DNA of 64,000 nucleotides from Alphaproteobacteria bacterium (lineage in GTDB: Bacteria > Pseudomonadota > Alphaproteobacteria > Reyranellales > Reyranellaceae), in contig JAHBYP010000004.1 in assembly GCA_019635875.1 (NCBI GenBank), positions 512,001 through 576,000 on the forward strand. Direction: 5' to 3'. Below the pieces are notes generated by a model, which was given only the letters and a program-made list of their open reading frames with translations, made no database searches and was not told the DNA's origin. Each line of letters begins with the position of its first letter. Position 1 is the first letter of the stretch. The position numbers were made by a program, and so were the translations under genes. Shown here piece by piece: positions 17,501 to 25,309 of this stretch.

Positions 17501-17949
17501 CGGCCTGGTGCCAGCGACTGAATGTCATGTATCGACAGTGGGCCGAGAAGCGCCGCCTGAAGCTGCGGGAGCTGCTGCCGTCGGGCGGGACCGGCCTGCC
17601 GATCCTGCACATCAGCGGGTTCGGCGCCTTCCACGTGCTGGCGACGGAGTGCGGCTTGCACGTCTTCGAGGACGAGCACGGTCAGGGCGGTACGACGCGC
17701 GTCGTGGCACGCGTCGGCGCCGTCGGCGGTCCATCGCAGGCGGACTTTTCCGCGTCGGACGCATACGCGGTCGCGCACCGCCTGCTCGCCGCCTCACCGG
17801 CATCGACCACGATCGTGCGACGCTATCGCGAACGGCCGGCCCCCATCGTGCGCGACGTGGCCAATTGGCGCTCGGGCCGGCTGAGCGCCGTGCTCGGTGG
17901 CGACTTCGACCTCGTCGGCGCCACCAAACGTCAGGCGGCGCGCGTTTGA
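14593..17949 (+). CDS. Membrane-anchored double AAA+ (ClpB-like) protein fused to a GGQ-less RF2-like module
   Basis: 1118 residues from ATG 14593. Residues ~2-24 form an N-terminal membrane helix (MWTIVLSIVAGGLAGGLVCY); ~30-260 is a helical region of unknown type. D1 AAA+ has Walker A GDPHVGKTA (284-292), but its Walker B is degenerate (IVWVVGD, 343-349). D2 is canonical: GPTGTGKT (554-561), VVLLDEFEKAH (617-627), FRPEFVNRID with Arg703, and GARPLKR sensor 2 (762-768), followed by a ClpB-type small domain. Residues ~850-1118 align with class I release factor RF2: LADPDIW (874-880), MYRQWAEK (979-986), ISGFGAF (from 1007), then the RF C-terminal block ending GDFD (1103-1106). The SPF stop-codon and GGQ catalytic motifs are absent. 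It overlaps the convergent hydrolase gene by 19 bp. The AAA+ call is certain; the release-factor call rests on visual alignment. Confidence 0.88.
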   Translation: MWTIVLSIVAGGLAGGLVCYVVLRLPEVRAQTAAAEATTTAGESAEPLATALTGIGQDLQAPADATSHPSQVADLPGYKAALAAMRRPEATTELIGQYALGDNWPLACAAFTVLAERPDRQSLCDAALRRLTEIYPYPVYFAVRYFTSLPQRPPVGAVFAAVQDWWQSNSAIRSALQDYLVKSAELGDRPVFGDSLDRQKPLEAEAIARMLQALQHPFATELLAALRNWQETRVDREYLRSVGTLWEPAEQDKLLVLPQSWNVQLASALQALRQRRPRSLLVCGDPHVGKTAFISLLSAELRNDGWTVFAASGTTIMADQSYIGELEGRVRKMIEALHARRRIVWVVGDMAQMASAGMHRYQTASVLDQILPAIIAGELIVIGESAQTAATHLFQVRPSLRPLIELVPLQAMDDDATATLAHQVAARIAAIGKVSVPAPAVDAAMDLALHYLGAGRLPGVALELLKRAADRSIAAGESALSPDSVVATLSQISGLPEVILNAGQRVDLDAVRAFFAHRVMGQDEAVRAIVDRIAMLKAGLTDPGKPIGVFLFAGPTGTGKTELAKTTAEFLFGSPDRLVRLDMSEFQNVESMAKIIGRDDRGGDSLIDRIRKQPFSVVLLDEFEKAHPNCWDLFLQMFDDGRLSDASGNEADFRHCIIILTSNLGATLHRGSGLGFLPDPGIFTSEQVMKTIEGTFRPEFVNRIDKVIVFRQLSRELMRIIVHKELAAIEARRGLRERAWAVEWEASAIEFLLDRGFSLEMGARPLKRAIDQHLLAPLAATLVEHRFPEGDQFLFVRSNGQAIEVEFVDPDAGAAEPAPPEDGEEAERSLPAIILRPLGTAEERASLAAHWRQIEAEIAGEAWHAQVDELRQALADPDIWQRTDRHCTFSRMELADRIAEAARTAEGLLRRYEATRGREARAARELGGRLALQLWNVAQGLADFRTDAPVDALLRIEPILDAGDDGRQATAWCQRLNVMYRQWAEKRRLKLRELLPSGGTGLPILHISGFGAFHVLATECGLHVFEDEHGQGGTTRVVARVGAVGGPSQADFSASDAYAVAHRLLAASPASTTIVRRYRERPAPIVRDVANWRSGRLSAVLGGDFDLVGATKRQAARV

Positions 17950-18752
17950 GTCACGCCAAGGCGTTCGCGCAGGAACGCCTCGATGTCGGCCGCGACCCGG
18001 TGCGGGTCCTCCCAGTGCGGGCTGTGGCCGACGCCGCGGTAGACCTTCAGCCTGACGTCGGCGATCCCCGAAGCGAGCAGCTGCTGCTGGGGACGCAGGG
18101 CGACGCCGTCCTGGTCGCCCCACAGCACCAGGGTCGGTGCGCCGATCGCCGGGAGATAGTCCGCACTGTCCTCCGCCATCTGCGCGGCGAGCGCCGAGCG
18201 CCAGACATGCGCCGGCACCTTCAGGCTCTCGCCGACGATGGTCTCGAAGAACCATGACGGCACCGGCCGGGCGAGCGTGCCTTGCTGGAAGTCGCGCACG
18301 AAGGCCGGATCGACGGGATCGTCCAGCGCCTCGACGCCCTGACGCAGGGCCTCGATCTCGGTGTGGCCCTTCAGGGTCGTGAAGGCGCCCATCAGGATCA
18401 GCGCCTGGGTGCGCCCGGGATGATGGGCGGCCAAACGCTGGGCGACCTGGCTGCTCATCGAATGCCCGAACAGCACCGCCCGGGCGATGCCCAGCGCATC
18501 CATGAAGCGCGCGACGTCGTCGGCCAGCTCGGCCGCGTCGTAGCGCGAGGCCGGCTTGTCGGAATCGCCATGGCCGCGATGGGAGAGCGCGATCAGGCGC
18601 AAGCCGGCCGGCGGCATGGCGAGCAGCGGCCGGTAGGAGTGAAGCGAGTCGGTATAGCCATGCAGCAGCAGCACCGGCTGGCCGGACGGATCGCCCCCCT
18701 CGAGCCAATCCAGCGTGACTTCCGGGGCGATCGTGACCTTGCGACTGTTCAT
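17931..18752 (-). CDS. Alpha/beta hydrolase
   Basis: About 273 residues from MNSRKVTIAPE (18752). Classical fold features are LLLHGYTDSLHSY (oxyanion loop), the nucleophile elbow GHSMSS, the acid in LWGDQDGV and the catalytic His in VGHSPHWEDP. The substrate is unknown; the sequence is of the haloalkane dehalogenase/esterase-like general type, but the Ser nucleophile points to ester or C-C bond hydrolysis. Its last 19 bp overlap the convergent AAA+ gene. Confidence 0.92.
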   Translation of the reverse strand: MNSRKVTIAPEVTLDWLEGGDPSGQPVLLLHGYTDSLHSYRPLLAMPPAGLRLIALSHRGHGDSDKPASRYDAAELADDVARFMDALGIARAVLFGHSMSSQVAQRLAAHHPGRTQALILMGAFTTLKGHTEIEALRQGVEALDDPVDPAFVRDFQQGTLARPVPSWFFETIVGESLKVPAHVWRSALAAQMAEDSADYLPAIGAPTLVLWGDQDGVALRPQQQLLASGIADVRLKVYRGVGHSPHWEDPHRVAADIEAFLRERLGVTQTRAA

Positions 18753-18997
18753 GGCGGGCTCCGTCCTGAGGATGGCCCGCACGCTAGGGGGACAGCCCGG
18801 GCCTGGCTGTTACCGGCGACACAATTCCCGCCGACGTGAAGGGAAATTCGCCCACGGATATCCAAAGACGGTCTGCAGACATTTGATTTAACGCTACTTT
18901 CGCGCCCCCGACCCTCCCATTTAACAGCTGTTCACTCGCCCCTGTAGTTCCATGCCACCGGTATCGACTGGGCAATGGCATGTCCGAGGGGTATGCG

Positions 18998-19189
18998 ATG
19001 GACGGCAAGTTGCGGGAGATCGCGTTGACGCTGGCGGACTCGGGCCGCTGCGAGGATTTCTGGGACATCGAGATGGAATTGCTGGCCCGCGGCCACTCGC
19101 CGGCGGAAGCCCGTCGCCTCACGGCCGACGACGCGATGCGCGCCAATCTCAATCAGCGCTGCTTTAACGCACAGCGCCAAAGGGCTTGA
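18998..19189 (+). CDS. Small protein of unknown function
   Basis: 63 residues. The ATG at 18998 is chosen because GAGGGG (18986-18991) lies six bases before it. The peptide is charged and helical (MDGKLREIALTLADSGRCED, then EARRLTADDAMRANLNQRC) with no signal or membrane segment. Codon use resembles its neighbours. No family is recognised. Confidence 0.55.
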   Translation: MDGKLREIALTLADSGRCEDFWDIEMELLARGHSPAEARRLTADDAMRANLNQRCFNAQRQRA

Positions 19190-19319
19190 ATCACACGATT
19201 TTCTGGTGACGGACGGCGCGGTACTACGCGCCTGCTGCGGTGCACCCTCGACGATCCTGAAGCCATGCTGTCAGCAGGCTGTTGCTATACGGCGGGCGAC
19301 GCATGGACAGGAGCCCGCA

Positions 19320-19946
19320 ATGTACGTCCTCTATCACAACCCCTACTCCCAGCATGCCCGGCGCATCGTGGCGCTTCTGGAGCAGGCCGGCATTCCCTAC
19401 GAAGCGCGCCACGTCGCCCTGGAGAAGGGCGAGCACATGTCGCCGACCTACCTGGCGATCAACCCCAACCACCAGGTGCCGACCTTCCTCGACGGCGCGC
19501 TGAAGCTCTTCGAATCCAACGCGGTGCTGCGCTACCTCTGTGACAGGCACGGCCTCGGCGACTGGTACCCGAAGGACCCGGCGCGCCGCGCCCTCGTCGA
19601 GCAATGGCTCGACTGGAACCAGAGCCGCCTGGCGCCGGGCGTCGTCGACATCGTCTTCAACAAGGTGTTCATGGGGCCGAAGGGCGACCAGCAGGCGATC
19701 GCCCGCGGCGAGGCGCGCATCGCCGAACTCGCGCCGATCCTGTCGGCGGCGTTGGAGGCCAACGCCTTCCTGGTCGGCGACGCGCCGACCATCGCCGACC
19801 TGTCGGTGGGCTCCAACCTCACCCAGCTCGCCATGGCGAAGGCGGTGCCTGACCAGCCTGCCATCAGGGCGTGGCTCGCGCGCGTCGATGCCATCGACGG
19901 CGTGCAGGCGGCGTGCCGGCCATTGGCCGCCGCGCAGGCGGCCTGA
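19320..19946 (+). CDS. Glutathione S-transferase family protein
   Basis: 208 residues from the ATG at 19320, with AGGAG just upstream. An N-terminal thioredoxin-like domain (LYHNPYSQHARRIVALLEQ; Ser in the catalytic position, then NHQVPTFLDG with the cis-Pro and ESNAVLRYL) precedes an all-helical C-terminal domain ending in VGDAPTIADLSVG. It probably conjugates glutathione to an electrophile or isomerises a substrate; the specificity is unknown. Confidence 0.93.
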   Translation: MYVLYHNPYSQHARRIVALLEQAGIPYEARHVALEKGEHMSPTYLAINPNHQVPTFLDGALKLFESNAVLRYLCDRHGLGDWYPKDPARRALVEQWLDWNQSRLAPGVVDIVFNKVFMGPKGDQQAIARGEARIAELAPILSAALEANAFLVGDAPTIADLSVGSNLTQLAMAKAVPDQPAIRAWLARVDAIDGVQAACRPLAAAQAA

Positions 19947-20015
19947 GTCCCTGCGCGGCGCGGACGCGCCGGGCCGCGGCTTCATGCTAGCGTCCTGTTC
20001 CGGAGGAACAGGACC

Positions 20016-20753
20016 TTGCGACGCGCCGACCGGCTCTTTCAGATCATCCAGATCCTGCGCGGGGCGAGCCAGCCGGTCACCGCCGGCGACCTCGCGCGGG
20101 AGATGGAGACCACGCCCCGGACGATCTACCGCGACATCGCCGACCTGATCGGCCAGCGCGTGCCGATCCGCGGCGAGGCCGGCATCGGCTACGTGCTGGA
20201 GGCCGGCTACGACATGCCGCCGCTGATGCTCACGCCCGACGAGATCGAGGCGGCGGTGCTGGGCGCGCAATGGGTGGCCGACCGCGGCGATCCGGCGCTG
20301 GCGCGCGGCGCGCGCGATCTGATCGCCAAGATCCGCGATGTGGTGCCCGAACGCCTGCGGCCAATGATCCTGCAGGCCGTGGTCAGCGCGCCCAGCATCG
20401 TGCCGCCGGAGCCCGACCTGCTCGACCTGGGTCGCATCCGCTCGGCCATCCGCGATCGCGCCAAGCTGCGCCTGCGGTACAGCGACCGCGGCGGCCGCAC
20501 GTCCGAGCGCACCGTCTGGCCGATCTCCGTCGCCTATTTCCAGACCGTGCGCCTGCTCGTCGCCTGGTGCGAATTGCGCAACGCCTTCCGCCACTTCCGC
20601 ACCGATCGCATCGAGGACGTGGCGTTCCTCGACGAGCGCCACCCGATGTCGCCCGAGGCGCTCAGGACGGCGTGGCAGCGCGAGGAGCGCGGCGTGCCGC
20701 TCGAGGACGTGCCGTCAGCGCGCGCTGCGCCCGAGGCCGAGCGCCGCCTGTAG
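20016..20753 (+). CDS. YafY/WYL-type transcriptional regulator
   Basis: 245 residues, apparently initiated at TTG 20016 with GGAGG nine bases upstream. An N-terminal HTH_11 (QIIQILRGASQPVTAGDLAR, TTPRTIYRDIADL) is followed by a WYL effector domain (IRDRAKLRLRYSDRGGRTSE, LLVAWCELRNAFRHFRTDRI). Such proteins repress or activate in response to small ligands. Its 3' end overlaps the convergent DUF2461 gene by 39 bp. The divergent GST upstream is not obviously a target. Confidence 0.9.
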   Translation: MRRADRLFQIIQILRGASQPVTAGDLAREMETTPRTIYRDIADLIGQRVPIRGEAGIGYVLEAGYDMPPLMLTPDEIEAAVLGAQWVADRGDPALARGARDLIAKIRDVVPERLRPMILQAVVSAPSIVPPEPDLLDLGRIRSAIRDRAKLRLRYSDRGGRTSERTVWPISVAYFQTVRLLVAWCELRNAFRHFRTDRIEDVAFLDERHPMSPEALRTAWQREERGVPLEDVPSARAAPEAERRL

Positions 20754-21413
20754 CCAGCGGTGCAGCGGCACGAGCGACTCGAAGGTGGCCAGGCATTCGG
20801 CGACGATGGCGGGGCTGCAGATCAGCCTCGGCTCGGTGATGTCGCGCCACATCGTGAGACCCTTGCGGCGCAGCAGGCCGGCGCGCTTGTGGCTCGCCTC
20901 GTAGGGCGCTGGGACCCGCTTGAGCGCCGCGCCCTCGAGCCGCAGCCCGGCCGCCGCGAGGCGCTCGAGAATGGCTTCGAGACGTGCGCCGCTTGCCGCG
21001 GCGATCGCGCGGCGCAGGCTGTCGAGGGCTGCGCCCGAGAGCTCGAACACGCCGGCGCCCAGCACCAGCCGCTCGGGCTCGAGCCCCATATAGAAGCCCG
21101 ACCCACCGGCCGTACCGGCCAGGAACGCCACGTGCAGGTGCGCGTTGTAGGGCGACTTGTCCCGGGAGAAGCGCACGTCGCGGTGGACGCGGAAGATCTT
21201 GCCGGTCAGCGGCGCGCCGAGCCGCGCCGTCAGAAGCGGCCCGAGCGCCGCGACGAAGGCCTCGCCCGGCGCCTTGATCGCCGTTTCGTAGCGCGCGCGG
21301 CTGGCGGTGAACCACTCGCGCGTGTTGTTGTCGCGCAGCGCGCCGAGGAAAACCTGGGCATCGCGCGGGAAGCCCGCGAAGGCCTCCTCCACCTTGTTCT
21401 TGCCGGCGCTCAT
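20715..21413 (-). CDS. DUF2461 (TIGR02453) family protein
   Basis: 232 residues from MSAGKNKVEEAF (21413). The family pattern is clear: FPRDAQVFLGALRDNNTREW, then FRVHRDVRFSRDKSPYNAHL and a Gly-rich GGSGFYMGLEPE. The function is unknown for the family. Its start overlaps the stop of the TfoX-N gene by ATGA, so the two are translationally coupled. Confidence 0.9.
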   Translation of the reverse strand: MSAGKNKVEEAFAGFPRDAQVFLGALRDNNTREWFTASRARYETAIKAPGEAFVAALGPLLTARLGAPLTGKIFRVHRDVRFSRDKSPYNAHLHVAFLAGTAGGSGFYMGLEPERLVLGAGVFELSGAALDSLRRAIAAASGARLEAILERLAAAGLRLEGAALKRVPAPYEASHKRAGLLRRKGLTMWRDITEPRLICSPAIVAECLATFESLVPLHRWLQAALGLGRSAR

Positions 21414-21736
21414 TTCGGCGGCAGGCCGCGAGCGAATGTCGCCGCCAGCTCGATCCATTCGGCCAGGCGTCCGCCGCCGCAGGCATCGGCGTCGACCCAG
21501 ACCAGGCCGCCCATGCGCCGCCCGCTGAAGATGATCGGTGCCGCGCCGGGCCGCGCCAGCGCCTCGGCCTCCTGCGCCTTGCCGACGCGGAACATGTAGC
21601 GGCCGACCTCCACGCCGGCGATCATGTGGCCGTTCAGCAGCCAGCAATAGCCGCCGAACATCTTCTTCTCGGTCACGCCGCGCCGCCTGCACAGCGCCTT
21701 GCGCATCGTCTCGGCCAGATGCGGATCATGCGGCAT
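21410..21736 (-). CDS. TfoX N-terminal domain protein
   Basis: 108 residues from MPHDPHLAETM (21736). The body EKKMFGGYCWLLNGHMIAGV and RVGKAQEAEAL match the TfoX/Sxy N-terminal domain, here as a stand-alone protein without the C-terminal domain. TfoX activates competence genes in gammaproteobacteria; in alphaproteobacteria solo TfoX-N proteins have no assigned role. It is upstream of and coupled to DUF2461. Confidence 0.88.
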   Translation of the reverse strand: MPHDPHLAETMRKALCRRRGVTEKKMFGGYCWLLNGHMIAGVEVGRYMFRVGKAQEAEALARPGAAPIIFSGRRMGGLVWVDADACGGGRLAEWIELAATFARGLPPK

Positions 21737-21896
21737 GCAGGCAAACCCTCCCCTCGCCCTTTTCGCGCGATGCTGGCGCAAGCCTGCTGACAGCATGGCG
21801 TCAGCATCATGCCACCGGCGGCGGCCGCCGGGCCATGCCATGTCCGCGACGCAGACGCTCGGCCGTGATCCTGCCGCCGGCTTATCGGCGCCGGAC

Positions 21897-22796
21897 CTAT
21901 CGAAACACGGGTATCGAGCCTGACCGGGTCCGGCGATCGCCCGCCGCCTCGAGCTTCCTGCCGAGTTCGGCGATGCGCTGCTCACCCAGGGCCAGCGCCT
22001 CGGCGGAGCTGTGCACCGAGTAGTAGCCGAGATGCAGCGCGTGCGGATGGGGCACGGCGGAACCCAGCACGAAGATGGTCGCCGTCTCGCCGGTCGCGCT
22101 CAGCCGTATCGCGGCCTCGCCGCGCTCGAACACCGCCATGTCGCCGGCCGACAGGCGCTCGCCGGTGTCGAGCGCGCCTTGCGCGACCGCCAGCCAGGCG
22201 ATGCTGTGTCCCTCGGGCGGCTGATAGGTCCACGTCGTGCCGGGCTTCAGCGTGACCAGCAGATAGTTGAAGCCCTCGGGCGCGCGTACCGGGCTGCTCA
22301 CGCCCTGGTAGTTGCCGACGATGACGTGCGCCGGCCCCGCCCGCCTCATCGCGGCGGCTTCGATATACTGGCTTTCCGACGGTCCGTTCTCGAGCTCGGG
22401 CGGCAATGCCACCCAGAGCTGGAAGCCCTGCGCGCGCGACGAAGTGCCGGGCGAGAGTTCCTTGCCGTGCCACACGCCGCCGCCGGCGCGCATCCATTCG
22501 ACGCCGCCATAGGCGATGCTTCCCTCGCCCGCCTCGGGATCCTCGAACCGCACGTCCCCGGCGGTGAACACGGTGATGGTGGCGATGCCGGAGTGTGGAT
22601 GCAGCCCCATGCGCATCCCGCCCATGTCGGCTTCGAAGAGATCGAGAAACACGAAGGGCTTGAGGATCTCGCCGAGATCCGACGGGCTCATCAGCCGCAC
22701 GATCGGCCCGTGGCCGCGGCCGCGCGTGCGGTGGACGATGGGGCGCGGCGCGGTGCGCGGCGGCATGGCAGGGGCAAGGGCGGTAGCGATGGTCAT
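21897..22796 (-). CDS. Pirin family protein
   Basis: 299 residues. The start at MTIATALAPAMP (22796) is fixed by AAGGAG seven bases upstream. The metal-binding bicupin pattern is present: GLHPHSGIATITVF and MRAGGGVWHGKE in the pirin N-terminal domain and a C-terminal half with TYQPPEGHSIAWL. Bacterial pirins can act as quercetinases or redox-linked regulators; which applies is not visible. It is divergent from a LysR gene that probably controls it. Confidence 0.92.
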   Translation of the reverse strand: MTIATALAPAMPPRTAPRPIVHRTRGRGHGPIVRLMSPSDLGEILKPFVFLDLFEADMGGMRMGLHPHSGIATITVFTAGDVRFEDPEAGEGSIAYGGVEWMRAGGGVWHGKELSPGTSSRAQGFQLWVALPPELENGPSESQYIEAAAMRRAGPAHVIVGNYQGVSSPVRAPEGFNYLLVTLKPGTTWTYQPPEGHSIAWLAVAQGALDTGERLSAGDMAVFERGEAAIRLSATGETATIFVLGSAVPHPHALHLGYYSVHSSAEALALGEQRIAELGRKLEAAGDRRTRSGSIPVFR

Positions 22797-22823
22797 GGCG
22801 ATCTCCTTCATGCCGGCCATGAT

Positions 22824-22889
22824 GGCGTTCCACCTGGCGCACCCGTAGACTGCGAAATGGCGATGCACCGTTGCCGAGAATGGAACGCC
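22824..22889. promoter_or_regulatory. Widely spaced inverted repeat between pirin and LysR genes
   Basis: GGCGTTCCA (22824-22832) and its exact complement TGGAACGCC (22881-22889) flank the divergent promoter region between the pirin and LysR genes. The arms are 48 bp apart, so they could be two regulator half-sites or the arms of a repression loop. The idea that LysR binds here is inference from divergent gene order. Confidence 0.35.
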
Positions 22890-22890
22890 G

Positions 22891-23820
22891 ATGGAGATCG
22901 AAGACCTCAGGACCTTCCTCGAGATCGCCCATGGCGGCGGCATCTCGACGGCGGCGCGGCGGCTGGGCGTGTCGAAATCGGTCGTGAGCCGACAGCTGGC
23001 GCGGCTTGAGGAGGCACTGGGCAGTCAGTTGCTGTCGCGCACCACGCGGGGTGCGGCGCTGACGGAAGCTGGCGCGACGTTTCGCGATCATGCCCAGCGC
23101 ATCATGAGCGAGCTCGAGGCGGCGCAGCAGGCCATGGCACCGCAGGGCGCGCTGCGCGGGCTTCTGCGCGTCGCGGCACCGCTGTCCGGCGGGCCGGCGC
23201 TGGTCGCGCCGGTGCTGGCCGAGCTCGCCCGTCGCCATCCACGGCTGCAGGTCCATGCGGCCTATGGCGACCGGTTCGCCGATCTCGTCGCGGAGGGCTT
23301 CGACGCGGCGATCCGTATCGGCTATCTGCCCGACTCGAGCCTGGTGGCGAAGCGCATCCGCGCGATATCCGGCCGACTGGTCGCAAGCCCGGCCTATATC
23401 GCCGCGCACGGCGCGCCGCGTACGCCCGACGAGCTGATGAATCACGAATGCCTGCTGCAGGGCACGGAATCCTGGCGGCTCACCATCCGCGGCAAGGCGA
23501 CCACCGTGCATCCACGCGGCCGCTTCAAGGCGGACAACGGCGAGGCCCTGCTGTCGGCGGCACTGGCGGGTCTCGGCGTCGCCGCCCTGCCCGAATTCCT
23601 GATCGCGACGCATCTCGCATCGGGGGCGCTTGCACCGCTGCTGACCGAATACTCGACGCCGGAGGCAGGGATCTACGTCGTGCGCCCAGCCGGCGACTTT
23701 CCGCCGCGCAAGGTGCGCGTGCTGATCGACATCATGCTCGAGCACTACGGCGAGCGTTCCGGCTTCGGCCACACCGCGTCCGGGACGGCGAGCCTAGTGG
23801 ACCGACCAAAGAGATCGTAG
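22891..23820 (+). CDS. LysR family transcriptional regulator
   Basis: 309 residues. The N-terminal winged HTH (EDLRTFLEIAHGGGISTAAR, then SRQLARLEEALGSQLLSR) is followed by the periplasmic-binding-like effector domain (residues ~90-295). It is of the CrgA/AaeR-like subgroup by overall pattern. It lies divergent from pirin (95 bp between starts) and upstream of a DoxX gene on the same strand; either could be its target. Confidence 0.93.
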   Translation: MEIEDLRTFLEIAHGGGISTAARRLGVSKSVVSRQLARLEEALGSQLLSRTTRGAALTEAGATFRDHAQRIMSELEAAQQAMAPQGALRGLLRVAAPLSGGPALVAPVLAELARRHPRLQVHAAYGDRFADLVAEGFDAAIRIGYLPDSSLVAKRIRAISGRLVASPAYIAAHGAPRTPDELMNHECLLQGTESWRLTIRGKATTVHPRGRFKADNGEALLSAALAGLGVAALPEFLIATHLASGALAPLLTEYSTPEAGIYVVRPAGDFPPRKVRVLIDIMLEHYGERSGFGHTASGTASLVDRPKRS

Positions 23821-23862
23821 TTCCCGACAGCCTGCTCAACCCAGCAACTGTCGAGGTCTTTC

Positions 23863-24267
23863 ATGCTCGTTGCCGGCCGCGTCCTGCTCGCCGCCCTGTT
23901 CCTCGTCAGCGGCCTGTCCAAGCTCGGCGCCTATGATGCGACCACCGCCTACATCGCGTCGGCGGGCTTGCCGTTTGCCGATGTCGTGTATGCCGCCACG
24001 CTCGCCCTCGAGATCGGCGGCGGCCTGCTGCTCATCGTCGGCTTCCAGACCCGTCCGGTCGCGGCGGCGCTTGCGCTCTTCACCGTCGCGGCCGCGCTGC
24101 TGTTCCACCGCGATTTCTCCGACCAGAACCACGCGATCCATTTCATCAAGAACCTCGCCATCGCCGGCGGCCTGCTCCAGGTCGTGGCGGCGGGCGCCGG
24201 ACGCTTCAGTCTCGACGCCCGTCGTCTGGCGCGGCGCTCGCCCGGAGCGGCCGCACAGACCGCCTGA
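23863..24267 (+). CDS. DoxX family membrane protein
   Basis: 134 residues with four hydrophobic segments. The DoxX pattern is LAALFLVSGLSKLGAYDATT, then LALEIGGGLLLIVGF and FHRDFSDQNHAIHFIKNLAI. DoxX-like proteins are small inner-membrane proteins with quinone- or thiol-linked roles that are poorly defined. It follows the LysR gene by 42 bp and may be co-transcribed with it. Confidence 0.9.
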   Translation: MLVAGRVLLAALFLVSGLSKLGAYDATTAYIASAGLPFADVVYAATLALEIGGGLLLIVGFQTRPVAAALALFTVAAALLFHRDFSDQNHAIHFIKNLAIAGGLLQVVAAGAGRFSLDARRLARRSPGAAAQTA

Positions 24268-24328
24268 TCGGACTTGAGCCCTCCCGCGCGCCAGCGGCTA
24301 GAATGGCTCTGCCGCAAAGGGAGGCCTC

Positions 24329-24721
24329 ATGCCGTACTGGACCGCCATCGTCACGCTGCTCGCCATGGCGTTGTACTTCTTCCTGGCGACGCGGGTCGCC
24401 GTCGCGCGCGGCAAGTTCGGCGTCAAGCATCCGGCGATGACCGGCAACGCCGACTTCGAACGCGTCGTGCGCGCGCATCTCAACACGCTGGAGTGGCTGC
24501 CGCTGTTCCTGGTGCCGCTGTGGCTCAGCGCGGTCTACCTCAGCGACCTCGCGGCCGCGACGGTCGGGCTCGCCTGGATCGTCGGGCGGCTATGGTACTA
24601 CGCCGGCTACAGCAAGGCGGTGGAAGGGCGCGTGCCGGGCTTCCTCATCCAGGCGCTCGCCTGCCTGGTGCTGTTCATCGGCGCCATCGCCGGCATCGTG
24701 ATACACATGACGCGTGGCTGA
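24329..24721 (+). CDS. MAPEG family membrane protein
   Basis: 130 residues and four predicted helices. FERVVRAHLNTLEWLPLFLV carries the conserved Asn/Glu of MAPEG proteins (eicosanoid and glutathione metabolism), and GRLWYYAGYSK is the second signature. Bacterial members often have glutathione transferase activity. It is followed closely by a GFA (glutathione-dependent formaldehyde-activating-like) gene, a possible thiol-linked pairing. Confidence 0.92.
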   Translation: MPYWTAIVTLLAMALYFFLATRVAVARGKFGVKHPAMTGNADFERVVRAHLNTLEWLPLFLVPLWLSAVYLSDLAAATVGLAWIVGRLWYYAGYSKAVEGRVPGFLIQALACLVLFIGAIAGIVIHMTRG

Positions 24722-24731
24722 GGAGACGGCG

Positions 24732-25202
24732 ATGACGGAAGGCCTGACGGGCGGCTGCAGCTGCGGGGCGATGCGCTATCGCCTGACCGCGCCGCCGATG
24801 TTCGTGAATTGCTGCCACTGCACGCAGTGCCAGCGCCTGACCGGCAGCGCCTTCGTGGTCAACGCGCTGATCGAGACCGACCGCATCGAGATCCTCGCCG
24901 GGACGCCGCAGCGCACCGACGGTCCGTCCGAGAGCGGCCGGCCGCACGACATCTATCGCTGCCCCGCCTGCCATACGGCGGTGTGGAGCGACTACGGCCG
25001 GCGCGGATATCTGAGCTTCGTACGCGTCGGCACGCTGGACGATGCCTCGTCGGTCGCGCCGCACGCGCACATCTTCACGCGGTCGAAGCAGCCCTGGGTC
25101 AACCTCGAAGGCGGCGCGCCGGCCTTCGAGGTGTTCTACGACATGAACAGCCTGTGGCCGCCCGAAAGCCTGGCGCGACGCAAGGCCGCCGCCGGAGGCT
25201 GA
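24732..25202 (+). CDS. GFA family (glutathione-dependent formaldehyde-activating enzyme-like) protein
   Basis: 156 residues. The ATG at 24732, after GAGGAGACGGCG, is preferred to an upstream ATG (24714) inside the preceding stop region. Zinc-ligand Cys motifs are GGCSCGAMRY, NCCHCTQCQRLTG and YRCPACHTAVW. The family includes Gfa and CENP-V-like proteins; most members have no proven activity. It is eight bases after the MAPEG gene and likely co-transcribed. Confidence 0.92.
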   Translation: MTEGLTGGCSCGAMRYRLTAPPMFVNCCHCTQCQRLTGSAFVVNALIETDRIEILAGTPQRTDGPSESGRPHDIYRCPACHTAVWSDYGRRGYLSFVRVGTLDDASSVAPHAHIFTRSKQPWVNLEGGAPAFEVFYDMNSLWPPESLARRKAAAGG

Positions 25203-25309
25203 GCGGCCAACTCGCGGCGCACCGGGAGTCAGCACGCCGGGCCCTGCGGGTTTCCACCGGGCGACGCCTGTGATAACCCTTCGTTGTCCGTTCACTCGGG
25301 ACAAGCCAG

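Noticed and set aside
14593..17949. ClpV of a type VI secretion system
   Set aside because: There are no T6SS genes nearby, the N-terminus is a membrane anchor, and the C-terminal part is release factor-like.
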